From an uncultured Pseudomonadota bacterium (lineage in GTDB: Bacteria; Pseudomonadota; Gammaproteobacteria; Steroidobacterales; Steroidobacteraceae): a stretch of DNA of 41,435 bases. This document shows, piece after piece, positions 6,033 to 14,660 of the stretch (the first letter of the stretch is position 1; each line of letters starts with the position of its first letter). The position numbers and the translations under genes were made by a program. The notes below the pieces were generated by a model. That model searched no databases, was not told the DNA's origin, and saw only the letters and a list, made by a program, of their open reading frames with translations. The stretch lies in NCBI GenBank assembly GCA_903832085.1, contig CAIKZZ010000024.1, positions 1-41,435 of the forward strand, read 5' to 3'.

Positions 6033-6701
6033 TTGAGTACCGCTCCCGCCAGTCAAGCCCCGCAGTTTACCCATCGGTACGTTGTGATCGAAGGTCCGAT
6101 CGGCGTGGGTAAGACCAGTCTGACGCGTCGCCTCGCAGGCGTGCATGATGCTGAGGCGGTACTTGAGCGCGCCGAAGAAAACCCGTTCCTCGAACGGTTT
6201 TATAAAAACCCGCGCAGTGGCGCTTTGCCAGCGCAGTTGTATTTTCTGTTTCAGCGTACCCGTCAATTGCAGCAACTCAAGCAGTCGGATCTGTTTGCAC
6301 CGGTGCGCATGGCTGATTTCCTGCTCGAGAAAGATCGCCTATTTGCGCGAGTGACACTCGACGATGAGGAATACGCGCTGTACGAGCAGATCTATGAGCG
6401 TCTGTCGATTGATGCGCCACTGCCGGATTTAGTGGTGTACCTGCAAGCTCCAGTGGACGTATTGCAAGAGCGCATTGCCAGACGCGGCATCCGCTATGAG
6501 CAGGGCATGGAGCGTGAATACTTAGAGAGGCTCGTGGATGCTTACACGCGGTTTTTTCATAATTACAATGCCGCGCCTTTGCTAATCGTGAATGCAGGTG
6601 ATGTAGACTTTATTAATAACGAGCAGCATTTTGCGCAGTTAGCCGCTGAGATCGCCAAACCACGTAAGGGTCGGCATTATTTCAATCCGTTTCGTGGATA
6701 A
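6033..6701 (+). CDS. deoxynucleoside kinase family protein
   Basis: Phosphorylates deoxynucleosides in the salvage of DNA precursors. The 222-residue protein has the P-loop GPIGVGKTSLTRRL at residues 20-33, the FLERFYKNP motif and the Q-x-x-FLFQRTRQL helix near residue 75, VYLQAPVDVLQERI with RIARRGIRYEQ as lid, and a YLERLVDAYTRFF segment, all as in the dCK/dGK-like family (PF01712). The substrate (dA, dG or dC) cannot be told from sequence. The start is TTG at 6033; no ATG occurs before the P-loop, and the P-loop would be lost with a later start. It lies 53 bases after folK. Confidence 0.9.
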   Translation: MSTAPASQAPQFTHRYVVIEGPIGVGKTSLTRRLAGVHDAEAVLERAEENPFLERFYKNPRSGALPAQLYFLFQRTRQLQQLKQSDLFAPVRMADFLLEKDRLFARVTLDDEEYALYEQIYERLSIDAPLPDLVVYLQAPVDVLQERIARRGIRYEQGMEREYLERLVDAYTRFFHNYNAAPLLIVNAGDVDFINNEQHFAQLAAEIAKPRKGRHYFNPFRG

Positions 6702-6736
6702 AAGTCGTGAATAATTTTCGCGCGTAACTGTTTTTT

Positions 6737-7810
6737 TCAGCTTAATGTCGCGGCATGCGCCTCGTGCTGCGCAAGTGCCCAAGCCACATGTTCGCGTACG
6801 AGGTCCGATGGGTGATCGCTGCGCGACTTTAGTGCGGCAATAATCGCAGCCGATGCGGGGGCGTTGCCTAAGGCCACTGCAATGTTTCGTAGCCAGCGCG
6901 CATGTCCAATGCGCCGAATGGGGCTGCCCTCCATGTTTGTCACGAACTCCGTTTCAGTCCAGGCAAACAAGATGACGAGTTCTGCGCTATCAAGTGCATG
7001 CCGAGGCTCAAAGCCTGGAATGTGCGTGGTGCGCGCGAACTTATTCCATGGACAGACCAACTGGCAGTCATCGCAGCCATAGATGCGATTGCCCATCGGC
7101 TTACGTAGTTCCAGCGGAATACTGCCCTGTAGTTCAATCGTCAAATACGATATACAACGCCTCGCATCGAGTTGGTAGGGAGCGACAATCGCGCCGGTGG
7201 GGCATGCTGGGATGCAGGCAGTACAGCTGCCGCAATGCTCACTTGCTGGTGCGTCAATGGGCAGCTCTAGGTCGGTGTAGAGCTCGCCTAGAAAAAAATA
7301 TGAACCCGCTTTTTGGTTAATCAAATTCGTGTGCTTACCGATCCAACCGAGCCCCGCATTGCGGGCGAGTGGTTTTTCAAGCACAGGGCCTGAGTCCACA
7401 AACACGCGATGCCCAAACGGACCGATTCGCTCAGCAATTGTGTCGGCCAGTCGCTGTAAGCGGTTACGCATCAAGCGGTGATAGTCCTGACCGAGTGCGT
7501 AGCGCGAGACATAGCCCAGTTGCGGATTGTTCAGCACATCAAGCGCAGGTTTTGCAGATCCCGGCCAGTAGTTCAGACGTACCGAGATGACGCGCACAGT
7601 ACCGGGTTTGATGACTGCCGGTTGGGCGCGGCTTGCACCAAAGCGCTCCATGTAGTGCAGTTCCCCATGAAAACCTGCCTGCAGCCACTTAAGGAGGCGC
7701 GGCTCATCGGCGCTTAAATCAATGCCCGTGATTCCGACCTCGTCAAAGCCTTTGGCGAGCGCCAGTGCTTTGATCTCAGTGCCGAGTTGTGTGGCGGACG
7801 GTGTGCTCAC
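6737..7810 (-). CDS. queG: epoxyqueuosine reductase
   Basis: Catalyses the last step of queuosine synthesis, reducing epoxyqueuosine in the tRNA wobble position; cobalamin and two 4Fe-4S clusters are used by the family. The 357 residues contain GLGWIGKHTNLI (cobalamin/substrate region), the two ferredoxin-type cysteine clusters CGSCTACIPACPTGAI and YGCDDCQLVCPWNKFA, and a C-terminal HEAT-like end (WLRNIAVALGNA, VREHVAWALAQHE). It starts with GTG at 7810. It is divergent from nnr, leaving an 88-base shared upstream region, and convergent with the kinase gene (35 bases apart). In E. coli queG is also next to nnr. Confidence 0.96.
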   Translation of the reverse strand: MSTPSATQLGTEIKALALAKGFDEVGITGIDLSADEPRLLKWLQAGFHGELHYMERFGASRAQPAVIKPGTVRVISVRLNYWPGSAKPALDVLNNPQLGYVSRYALGQDYHRLMRNRLQRLADTIAERIGPFGHRVFVDSGPVLEKPLARNAGLGWIGKHTNLINQKAGSYFFLGELYTDLELPIDAPASEHCGSCTACIPACPTGAIVAPYQLDARRCISYLTIELQGSIPLELRKPMGNRIYGCDDCQLVCPWNKFARTTHIPGFEPRHALDSAELVILFAWTETEFVTNMEGSPIRRIGHARWLRNIAVALGNAPASAAIIAALKSRSDHPSDLVREHVAWALAQHEAHAATLS

Positions 7811-7898
7811 GATAGGGGGCTATAGGGGTCTCATGATCGGGAGCTCAGTATAGATCGCAGGCGCGTGCAGATGCGCTCTTTGGCTGATCGGGGTCATA

Positions 7899-9395
7899 AT
7901 GTGTGCCATGACGATACCAAGCGAATGGATCCATAACACCAGCGCACTGCGCGCCGTCGAGCGCGCAGTGGCCAAAGAACTCAGCGGCGCGCACGACACG
8001 CTGATGGAGCGAGCGGGGCAGGCGGGGGCCGCGCACGTGAAGCGGCTCTATCCGCTCGCGCGCCATGTGGTCATCGTTGTGGGCCCTGGCAATAATGGTG
8101 GCGATGGATTGATCAGCGCCCGTGTGCTGCGTGAGGCAGGTCTTGCTGTCACGGTGCTCGCGCCACGCGGCGCACCCGTGACGTTGGCTGCGCGCGCGGC
8201 GGTGATGGCCTTCGGTGAGTCACTCGGTGGGGCGACACTTGATACGCTAAAGACAGCCGATGTGATTGTGGATGCGCTACTGGGCATTGGCTTAAATCGT
8301 GATGTGGAGCCGGATCTGGCTGCGGTCATCCGTGCCATGAATGAGGCCACCTGTCCGGTTTTGAGCTGGGATGTGCCATCGGGTCTTGATGCGGACACAG
8401 GTCACGTGTGTGGTGTGGCGGTCCGCGCCGATCACACACTCAGTTTTTTAGGTTTAAAGACGGGTTTTTATTTAGGACAAGGCCCTGCATACACTGGGCA
8501 CATTGTGTTGGCCTCACTTGATATCCCAGATGCCTACTGGCGCGATGTGCCGGCTGGACTTGCTCGCATCACACCGCACGCGGTGCAATCACTGCTGCCG
8601 CGCCGTGAGCGCATGCTGCACAAAACATTGGCTGGGCGTGTGCTCGTGGTGGCCGGTGGGCCTGGCATGCCCGGCGCTGCGCGGCTCACGGGCGAGGCGT
8701 GCTTGCGCGCAGGCGCAGGACGGGTGGTGATTGCGACCGCAGCCGTGCATGCGCCAGTCATCAGTATAGGTTGTCCTGAGCTCATCGTGATAGGCATTAC
8801 GGAGCCGCAAGAGCTGCTGCCATTGCTGGCTGAGGCGGATGTGATTGTGATGGGGCCTGGTCTTGGACGCAGTGCATGGGCGACGCAGTTGCTCTCTTTG
8901 CTATGGGCAGCACCACAGCCACTGATTGTGGATGCGGATGCGCTCAATGCTTTGGCAGTGACCGGACATCGACGTAGCAATTGGTGTTTAACACCGCACG
9001 CTGGCGAAGCGGCTCGCTTACTCGGCTGCAGTGCAAGCGCTATTCAAGAAAAGCGTCTGCAGTCCGTATCGCAACTCGTCGTGCGTTACGGTGGCGTCGC
9101 GGTCTTAAAAGGTCCAAGCACACTCATTGCCGCTGAGGGGCTGTCTGTACCTTTGGTCTGCGAGCGTGGTAATCCGGGCATGGCGACGGCTGGTATGGGA
9201 GATGTGCTGTGCGGCGTCATCGCCGCCATCGCGGCCCAGCAAGCGCACCCCGCACAGACGCTGGCATTGAGTGCCGCCATTGGCGTGGACGTGCACGCAC
9301 GCGCCGCGGATGTGGCCGCCGGCAACCTTGAACGCGGCTTGATCGCGCGCGATGTGATTGCGCACTTACGCGCTTGCGTGAACCCATCGTGTTAA
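7899..9395 (+). CDS. nnr: bifunctional NAD(P)HX epimerase / ADP-dependent dehydratase
   Basis: Repairs hydrated NADH and NADPH. The N-terminal half (to about residue 215) is the YjeF_N epimerase domain with VVGPGNNGGDGLISARVLRE and the conserved VDALLGIGLNRDV. The C-terminal half is the ribokinase-like dehydratase with VVAGGPGMPGAARLTGEA, LTPHAGEAARLLG, VLKGPSTLIA and the active-site block GNPGMATAGMGDVLCGVIAA. At 498 residues it matches the fused enzyme of E. coli. A second ATG three codons on (7908) is also usable. Its 3' end overlaps the start of tsaE, as usual in this locus. Confidence 0.96.
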   Translation: MCAMTIPSEWIHNTSALRAVERAVAKELSGAHDTLMERAGQAGAAHVKRLYPLARHVVIVVGPGNNGGDGLISARVLREAGLAVTVLAPRGAPVTLAARAAVMAFGESLGGATLDTLKTADVIVDALLGIGLNRDVEPDLAAVIRAMNEATCPVLSWDVPSGLDADTGHVCGVAVRADHTLSFLGLKTGFYLGQGPAYTGHIVLASLDIPDAYWRDVPAGLARITPHAVQSLLPRRERMLHKTLAGRVLVVAGGPGMPGAARLTGEACLRAGAGRVVIATAAVHAPVISIGCPELIVIGITEPQELLPLLAEADVIVMGPGLGRSAWATQLLSLLWAAPQPLIVDADALNALAVTGHRRSNWCLTPHAGEAARLLGCSASAIQEKRLQSVSQLVVRYGGVAVLKGPSTLIAAEGLSVPLVCERGNPGMATAGMGDVLCGVIAAIAAQQAHPAQTLALSAAIGVDVHARAADVAAGNLERGLIARDVIAHLRACVNPSC

Positions 9396-9895
9396 CACTT
9401 GCCTTACCCAACGAGGAGGCAACCACTGCCTTAGGCGTACGTCTGGCGATCGCGCTGCGTGGTACGACGGCCGGTCTTTTTGTGACGCTTGCCGGTGAGT
9501 TAGGTGCCGGTAAGACCACGCTCGTGCGTGGACTGCTGCGGCAACTCGGCGTGCAGGGCGCGATTCGCAGTCCCACCTATGCGGTGCTTGAGACCTACCC
9601 CGTTGCCGGTGGCCACGTCCACCATCTGGATTGGTACCGCCTCGCCACGGTGCGGGATCTGGAAGGCTTAGGTTTTCGGGATTTACTCGGTGCCGGTCAA
9701 TGGGTGTTCGTGGAATGGCCGGATCGGGCGCCGGCCGTGGCAGCAACGGCTGATCTGTGTATTGAGCTGCGATATGCGCCCGTGGCGAGCGTTGAGGCCC
9801 AAATCCCGGATTCGCCCGAGGTGGGGCGCAGCGTCACGGTGTCCGCTCAAACTCTTGAAGGTGAGCAGGTGCTTAAGCGGTTCATCGCAGGTTGA
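9374..9895 (+). CDS. tsaE: tRNA threonylcarbamoyladenosine biosynthesis ATPase
   Basis: Partner ATPase of the TsaB-TsaD complex that makes t6A37 in ANN-decoding tRNAs. The sequence shows the Walker A motif LAGELGAGKTTLVRGLLRQL, then RSPTYAVLETYP, the HHLDWYRL motif and FVEWPDRAP, all family marks. The start is TTG at 9374, overlapping nnr by 22 bases; a GTG at 9389 (overlap 7) is an alternative. The C-terminus is longer than in E. coli (153 residues), with about 20 extra residues (VEAQIPDSPEVG) that look unstructured. An AT-rich stretch follows, likely the promoter region of the amidase gene. Confidence 0.94.
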   Translation: MREPIVLTLALPNEEATTALGVRLAIALRGTTAGLFVTLAGELGAGKTTLVRGLLRQLGVQGAIRSPTYAVLETYPVAGGHVHHLDWYRLATVRDLEGLGFRDLLGAGQWVFVEWPDRAPAVAATADLCIELRYAPVASVEAQIPDSPEVGRSVTVSAQTLEGEQVLKRFIAG

Positions 9896-9964
9896 ATGTA
9901 ATAATAGTTATGTAGCTTCATAATTTATATTGAGTTTTTGTTTTTTCGGGATTACAGTCGCGCC

Positions 9965-11383
9965 ATGCACGGGCGCCAAATCCTAAAACCCACCCCCAGC
10001 GTTCAGACGCGCGACCACCGGCGGGTGCGCGCGTCCCTGTGCGGGGCGCTCGCGTGTATTGCCTTGCCCTTCTCGTTCGCCCACGCGCGCATGGCGGTGC
10101 TGTCTTTGCCTCGTACCGTGGATGTGAGTGCCACACTCACCGCGGCGCATATTGATTTAGGGGTGCTTGGCACGGCACAACTGTCGGTGTTCACCTTAGA
10201 TAACCCGGCTCGAGTGGTGGTCGATGTAACACCCTCGACATGGACGCGGCAGCATCCGGCCTTACCTAAAGCGCAGGGACTCATTACGGGTGTACGCGCA
10301 GGTCCCCATGCGCCCGGCGTGCGCTTGGTTTTTGATGTGGCAAGTCCCGTCACCGTGAGTCGCCACGAGGATCCGGTGAGTCATCGCATGGCGCTTGAGT
10401 TCACGCGTCGCGGGACGCCAAGTGAGCAGCCGCGTCATGCGCCGCCCATGGCGCCTGCAGCGGCACCTGTGCCGGTTACTGCGTCCACGTCTGCTCTCAC
10501 GCAGATACCCACGGTCCCTAGTGCGGCAGTGGTCAATGCAGCCACCACTACCGTAGTCGCGGCTCCAGCAGCCGCTGTGCCAATGGGAGCTCACTTGTCC
10601 ACAGCGCGTGGTAATAACAGTTTTCGTAAGTTGGTTATCGCAGTGGATGCAGGTCACGGTGGTGAAGATCCAGGCGCGAGTGGTCGCGATGGCACGCACG
10701 AGAAAGATGTGACGCTCGCCGTTGCCCGGGAGCTTGCACTGCGCATTAATGCCGAGCCTGGAATGCAGGCGGTACTCACGCGAGCTGGGGATTATTTTGT
10801 GCCGCTGCGCGAACGCAGTCACCGCGCACGTGTGGCCCAAGCAGACTTGTTTGTATCTGTACACGCCGATGCAGTGCAGGATCGCTCGGTGGCAGGCTCA
10901 TCGGTCTATGTGTTATCGGCGCGTGGTGCGTCGAGCGAAGCCGCCAAATGGCTGGCTGATCGTGAAAACGCGGCGGATTTGGTGGGCGGCGTATCCCTTG
11001 ATACCAAAGACAGCGTGCTGGCGTCGGTCTTGTTGGACTTATCGCAGTCCGCTGCCATGAGTGCCAGCATGGTGGCAGCGGGCAAGGTGCTTGAGCAGTT
11101 AAACCAGGTCGGTGAGGTGCGTAAAGCCACGGTACAACAGGCCGGTTTTGTGGTGCTGAAGTCCCCCGACATTCCGTCGATGCTGATCGAAAGCGCCTAT
11201 ATCACGAACCCTCAGGAAGAGCGGCGCCTGAAAGATCCCCATCATCAGGCCGAGTTGGCTGACGCGATTCTGGCCGGGATCCGCAATTTCTTCCGTGAAA
11301 ATCCGCCGCCCGGTACCCACATGGCCTCCATGGTGGCTGACGCGGGGCCTGCCGTGATGAACGGACGCGCGCCGGGCCACTGA
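9965..11383 (+). CDS. amiB: N-acetylmuramoyl-L-alanine amidase (AmiB/AmiC type)
   Basis: Cuts the amide bond between MurNAc and the stem peptide to split daughter cells; acts in the periplasm. From ATG 9965 the protein has 472 residues: an exported N-terminus (basic DHRRVRAS, hydrophobic LCGALACIALPFSF, cut likely after AHA), an AMIN domain that binds the wall at about residues 40-140, an Ala/Pro/Thr-rich linker, then Amidase_3 from about 220. Zinc ligands are in VDAGHGGEDPG, THEKDVTL and VSVHADAV; the catalytic Glu is in MLIESAYITNP. The insert around DLVGGVSLDTKD fits the regulatory helix of division amidases. There is no LysM repeat. A TTG at 9938 would add nine residues. The symbol follows gene order (tsaE-amiB-mutL); AmiC is possible. 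Confidence 0.92.
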   Translation: MHGRQILKPTPSVQTRDHRRVRASLCGALACIALPFSFAHARMAVLSLPRTVDVSATLTAAHIDLGVLGTAQLSVFTLDNPARVVVDVTPSTWTRQHPALPKAQGLITGVRAGPHAPGVRLVFDVASPVTVSRHEDPVSHRMALEFTRRGTPSEQPRHAPPMAPAAAPVPVTASTSALTQIPTVPSAAVVNAATTTVVAAPAAAVPMGAHLSTARGNNSFRKLVIAVDAGHGGEDPGASGRDGTHEKDVTLAVARELALRINAEPGMQAVLTRAGDYFVPLRERSHRARVAQADLFVSVHADAVQDRSVAGSSVYVLSARGASSEAAKWLADRENAADLVGGVSLDTKDSVLASVLLDLSQSAAMSASMVAAGKVLEQLNQVGEVRKATVQQAGFVVLKSPDIPSMLIESAYITNPQEERRLKDPHHQAELADAILAGIRNFFRENPPPGTHMASMVADAGPAVMNGRAPGH

Positions 11384-11438
11384 GCGCTGCTACTATGGGC
11401 ACCTTGTGCCCATACGCTCTTAAGTGACGCGGTGCCCC

Positions 11439-13301
11439 ATGACGATCCGCGTTTTACCGTCCCACCTTGTCAATCAAATCGCTGCCGGCGAGGTCATCGA
11501 GCGGCCGGCATCGGTTGTGAAAGAACTCGTCGAGAATGCACTCGATGCCGGTGCCCATCAGATCGATGTGGTGATTGAGCAAGGCGGACTCAGTCTGATC
11601 AGCGTGCGAGACGATGGCATCGGGATTGCAGCGGCTGATTTAGCGATGGCGCTTGAGCGTCATGCGACCAGCAAAATTGGTAGCTTGGATGATTTAGAAC
11701 ACATCGTGAGCCTCGGGTTTCGTGGCGAAGCGCTGCCAAGCATTGGATCCGTGGCGCGCTTAAGCCTGATCTCACGTCAGGCGGATATGAGTCATGGCAT
11801 GACAGTCACCGTGGATGGCGGTGTGGTGGTTGAGCCCATGCCCGCACCGCATCCGGTAGGCACCACGGTCAATGTGCGGGATTTGTTCTTTAATGTGCCA
11901 GCACGGCGTAAGTTCATGCGCAGTGCAGCGACTGAAGTAAGTCACATTGAGCGCATGCTAACGCGACTGGCTCTGGCACGATCGGATGTCGGCATCAGTC
12001 TGACGCACAATGGCCGACGCAGCATTATGGTCAGTCCTGCCCACGATCGCCATGGCATGGAAAAGCGCCTCGATGCGCTCATGGGCGATGGGTTTTTGGC
12101 GGGCGCACTGCACGTGTCGCATACCGCGCTTGGAATGACGCTTACTGGTTGGGTGGCGCTGCCCACCTACACGCGCTCGCAACCGGACGAACAGCATGTG
12201 GCGGTGAATGGGCGCGCCTTGCGCGATCGCTTGCTCACTAATGCCGTGCGCTTAGGTTTTCGCGATGTCATGTTTCATGGTCGTCATCCTGCCTATGTGC
12301 TGAACCTGACGCTTGATCCGGCACGGGTGGACGTGAATGCGCATCCGCAGAAGCTCGAGGTACGCTTTCGGGATGGACGTACGGTGCATGATTTTCTGAT
12401 GCGCACAGTTGAGGGTGTGCTTGCAGGGACGCGCCCTAGTGAGGGCGTGCCTGGGCCGGTGCCGAGTTCTGTCCGCGAGAGCTTGGGTGGCGATGCGGTG
12501 ATGGCTCGACACGTGCATGAACAGAGTCATTTAGGTTTCAGTGCCGAGCAGCACGGCGGGCGTTCCTATGCAGCGCGCGACGCACTTGGGGCACACGATC
12601 AGTCGGCGGCATCAGGCGCTGAGATTCCCGGCGAGGTGGATTGGACGGCATTTGCAGCGACCCATGGTGTGGCCGCTAAGAGTCAAGCAAGTGCACCTAC
12701 ACACAGTGGCGCGAGCGCTCCACCGCTTGGCTATGCGCTCGGTCAGTTGCACGGCATTTATATACTGACCGAAACGGCCCAAGGCATGGCGCTTGTGGAT
12801 ATGCATGCCGCGCACGAGCGAGTGTTGTATGAGCAGCTCAAAAATGAGCGCATCACTGGTGTCGTGGTACGGCAGCAGTTGCTGGTGCCGCAGGTGCTCG
12901 ACTTTAGCGAAAGTGATATTGAGATGGCGCTTGAGCACGCAACAGCGCTTGAGGAACTTGGTATTGTGATTGAGCGTCTGGCGCCGCGCCAGTTGGTCGT
13001 GCGAGAAATGCCAGTGGCCTTTGGCCAGCGGGATCTGGCGGGTTTAGTGCGTGACGCGCTGACCGAACTGACCGAGCGCGGCGATACCGCAGCCGTCGCG
13101 GTGGCTGAGGATCAGTTACTGGCGACGTTTGCATGCCATGCCGCGGTACGAGCGCACCGAAAACTCACCTTGCCTGAAATGAATGCATTGCTACGCGACA
13201 TGGAGCGCACCGATCGCGCGGATCAATGCAATCATGGTCGCCCGACGTGGATTTCTCTCACGCTGGCGGATCTTGATCGACTCTTTTTGCGGGGACGCTA
13301 G
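11439..13301 (+). CDS. mutL: DNA mismatch repair protein MutL
   Basis: Couples MutS mismatch recognition to strand incision and unwinding. The N-terminal GHKL ATPase has IAAGEVIERPASVVKELVEN, ENALDAGA, DDGIGIA, HATSKI and GFRGEALPSIGSV, followed by VNVRDLFFNVPARRKF and the transducer domain NAHPQKLEVRF. A flexible linker runs over about residues 340-425. The C-terminal dimerisation domain starts near YALGQLHGIYIL and includes DMHAAHERVLYE, ATFACHAAVRAH and DQCNHGRPTW. I see no DQHA-x2-E endonuclease motif (DMHAAHE stands there). I choose ATG 11439, which gives the usual MTIRVLP start; a GTG at 11424 adds five residues. The stop is followed directly by the ATG of miaA. Confidence 0.97.
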   Translation: MTIRVLPSHLVNQIAAGEVIERPASVVKELVENALDAGAHQIDVVIEQGGLSLISVRDDGIGIAAADLAMALERHATSKIGSLDDLEHIVSLGFRGEALPSIGSVARLSLISRQADMSHGMTVTVDGGVVVEPMPAPHPVGTTVNVRDLFFNVPARRKFMRSAATEVSHIERMLTRLALARSDVGISLTHNGRRSIMVSPAHDRHGMEKRLDALMGDGFLAGALHVSHTALGMTLTGWVALPTYTRSQPDEQHVAVNGRALRDRLLTNAVRLGFRDVMFHGRHPAYVLNLTLDPARVDVNAHPQKLEVRFRDGRTVHDFLMRTVEGVLAGTRPSEGVPGPVPSSVRESLGGDAVMARHVHEQSHLGFSAEQHGGRSYAARDALGAHDQSAASGAEIPGEVDWTAFAATHGVAAKSQASAPTHSGASAPPLGYALGQLHGIYILTETAQGMALVDMHAAHERVLYEQLKNERITGVVVRQQLLVPQVLDFSESDIEMALEHATALEELGIVIERLAPRQLVVREMPVAFGQRDLAGLVRDALTELTERGDTAAVAVAEDQLLATFACHAAVRAHRKLTLPEMNALLRDMERTDRADQCNHGRPTWISLTLADLDRLFLRGR

Positions 13302-14240
13302 ATGTCGGTGCGAGCGGTGTTGCTCTTAGGGCCGACTGGAGCGGGTAAAACAGATTTTGCGCTGCAACTGGTTGAGCGTTTGCCGCTCGAGATCGTGAGT
13401 ATGGACTCGGTACTGGTGTACCGCGGCCTTGATATTGGCACTGCCAAGCCATCGCGCGCGATTCGTGAGCGCGTCATGCACCATCTCGTTGATATTTGTG
13501 ACGCGAGCGAGCGGTACTCGGTCGCGGATTTTTTGCGCGATGCTGCCGCCGTCATGACCGCCATCCATGCGCGCGGCAAAATCCCCTTGCTCGTGGGTGG
13601 CACCATGCTCTATTGCCGGGCACTGCAATCGGGTCTTGCTGACTTGCCGCCGGCGAATACAAGTGTCCGTGCGCAGTTACAAGCGCGTGCGAGCGAGGCG
13701 GGGTGGCCAGCTTTACATAGTGAGTTACTGCAAGTGGATCCAGTGGCTGGTGCGCGGATACAGCCACTGGATCAGCAACGCATCCAACGGGCGCTTGAGG
13801 TGTACATGCTCACCGGTCGGCCGCTGAGCGAGGTGCAGCGCGAGAATGTGAAGGGTGCTGTGCGTGCGGACTATCTGAAGTTGATCCTCGCGCCTCGCGA
13901 GCGCGCCCGTTTAAGCGCGAGTTTGGCAGTGCGTTTTGATGCCATGCTAAACGCAGGATTAGTGGACGAAGTGGCGCGCCTACGCACGCGCGCAGAGCTG
14001 GATCTGTCATTGCCGGCGCTGCGCGCCGTGGGTTATCGACAAGTGTGGGGACATTTGGCGGGCGAGTACGATCTTGCCGAGGCGCGGCGTTTAAGTATTG
14101 CCGCTACCTTGGCGCTCGCTAAACGGCAGTACACCTGGCTGCGCGCTGAGCCGAACGCGACCTGGGGGGAGCCAAGCCCGGGTTTGCTTGAGAGGTGGGT
14201 TTCTTTGATCGAAAACTGGAATTGCGGCCCTGCAACGTAA
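13302..14240 (+). CDS. miaA: tRNA dimethylallyltransferase
   Basis: Adds the dimethylallyl group to A37 of tRNAs that read UNN codons. Family marks in the 312 residues: P-loop LGPTGAGKTDFALQL at residues 8-22, DSVLVYRGLDIGTAKPS, LVGGTMLYCRALQSGLADLP, RIQRALEVYMLTGRPLS, LPALRAVGYRQVWGHL and LAKRQYTWLR. It begins on the base after the mutL stop, so the two are probably translated in a coupled way. It precedes hfq by 129 bases. Confidence 0.97.
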   Translation: MSVRAVLLLGPTGAGKTDFALQLVERLPLEIVSMDSVLVYRGLDIGTAKPSRAIRERVMHHLVDICDASERYSVADFLRDAAAVMTAIHARGKIPLLVGGTMLYCRALQSGLADLPPANTSVRAQLQARASEAGWPALHSELLQVDPVAGARIQPLDQQRIQRALEVYMLTGRPLSEVQRENVKGAVRADYLKLILAPRERARLSASLAVRFDAMLNAGLVDEVARLRTRAELDLSLPALRAVGYRQVWGHLAGEYDLAEARRLSIAATLALAKRQYTWLRAEPNATWGEPSPGLLERWVSLIENWNCGPAT

Positions 14241-14309
14241 ATGCTTTGCGTGCTAGTATTTTCCTATTCCGCCCCCATGGTGGTGATTGGACGCAAAAGA
14301 GCGGCTACT

Positions 14310-14328
14310 GGTAGCGGTAGTTGCTACC
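14310..14328 (+). promoter_or_regulatory. small hairpin in the hfq leader
   Basis: GGTAGC (14310-14315) and GCTACC (14323-14328) form a 6-bp stem with a 7-base loop, 41 bases before the hfq start. Hfq is known to repress its own mRNA through leader binding in E. coli, and the AT-rich run after the hairpin (14337-14353, with AATAAAAA) resembles an Hfq A-rich site. The role here is inference. Confidence 0.35.
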
Positions 14329-14369
14329 GAGTGTCATTTAAAGATTAATAAAAACAAGGAGATAGATTG

Positions 14370-14633
14370 ATGGCCAAGAGCCAATCCCTGCAGGATCCTT
14401 TTTTGAACGCGTTGCGTAAAGAGCGTGTTCCCGTGTCGATTTATCTGGTGAATGGCATTAAGTTGCAGGGGTATATCGACTCGTTTGACCAATTTGTGGT
14501 GCTCTTGAAGAACACCGTCAGCCAAATGGTCTACAAACACGCCATTTCAACCATCGTCCCATCGCGGGCTGTGCGCATTCCGGGTGACGATGGCGAGACC
14601 GTCGTTGGCGGTGAGGGTTCGGAACTTGAATGA
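14370..14633 (+). CDS. hfq: RNA chaperone Hfq
   Basis: Hexameric Sm-like protein that pairs small RNAs with mRNAs. The 87 residues contain the Sm core: [53 protein letters not shown]. They keep the proximal-face residues Q8, D9, F42 and the Y-K-H motif. The tail after VPSRAVRIP is short and acidic ([16 protein letters not shown]), shorter than the E. coli tail. The start is ATG 14370, with AAGGAG eight bases upstream; a TTG one codon earlier is not needed. The miaA-hfq-hflX order is the classic one. Confidence 0.98.
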   Translation: MAKSQSLQDPFLNALRKERVPVSIYLVNGIKLQGYIDSFDQFVVLLKNTVSQMVYKHAISTIVPSRAVRIPGDDGETVVGGEGSELE

Positions 14634-14660
14634 TGCCAAGCTCCGTGTCTGAGCTTCGCA

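Noticed and set aside
5595-6275. Reverse-strand open frame of 226 codons over folK and the deoxynucleoside kinase gene
   Set aside because: Both plus-strand genes match known families over their full length; the reverse frame has no family resemblance and follows GC codon bias of the coding strand.
8534-8980. Reverse-strand open frame inside nnr
   Set aside because: Low-complexity Ser/Ala/Pro sequence, antisense of the conserved dehydratase domain.
10262-10864. Reverse-strand open frame of 200 codons inside the amidase gene
   Set aside because: Antisense of the amidase catalytic domain, without motifs of its own.
12400-12720. Weak conservation in the middle of mutL as a possible frameshift
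   Set aside because: This is the variable linker of MutL; the frame continues into a normal C-terminal domain.
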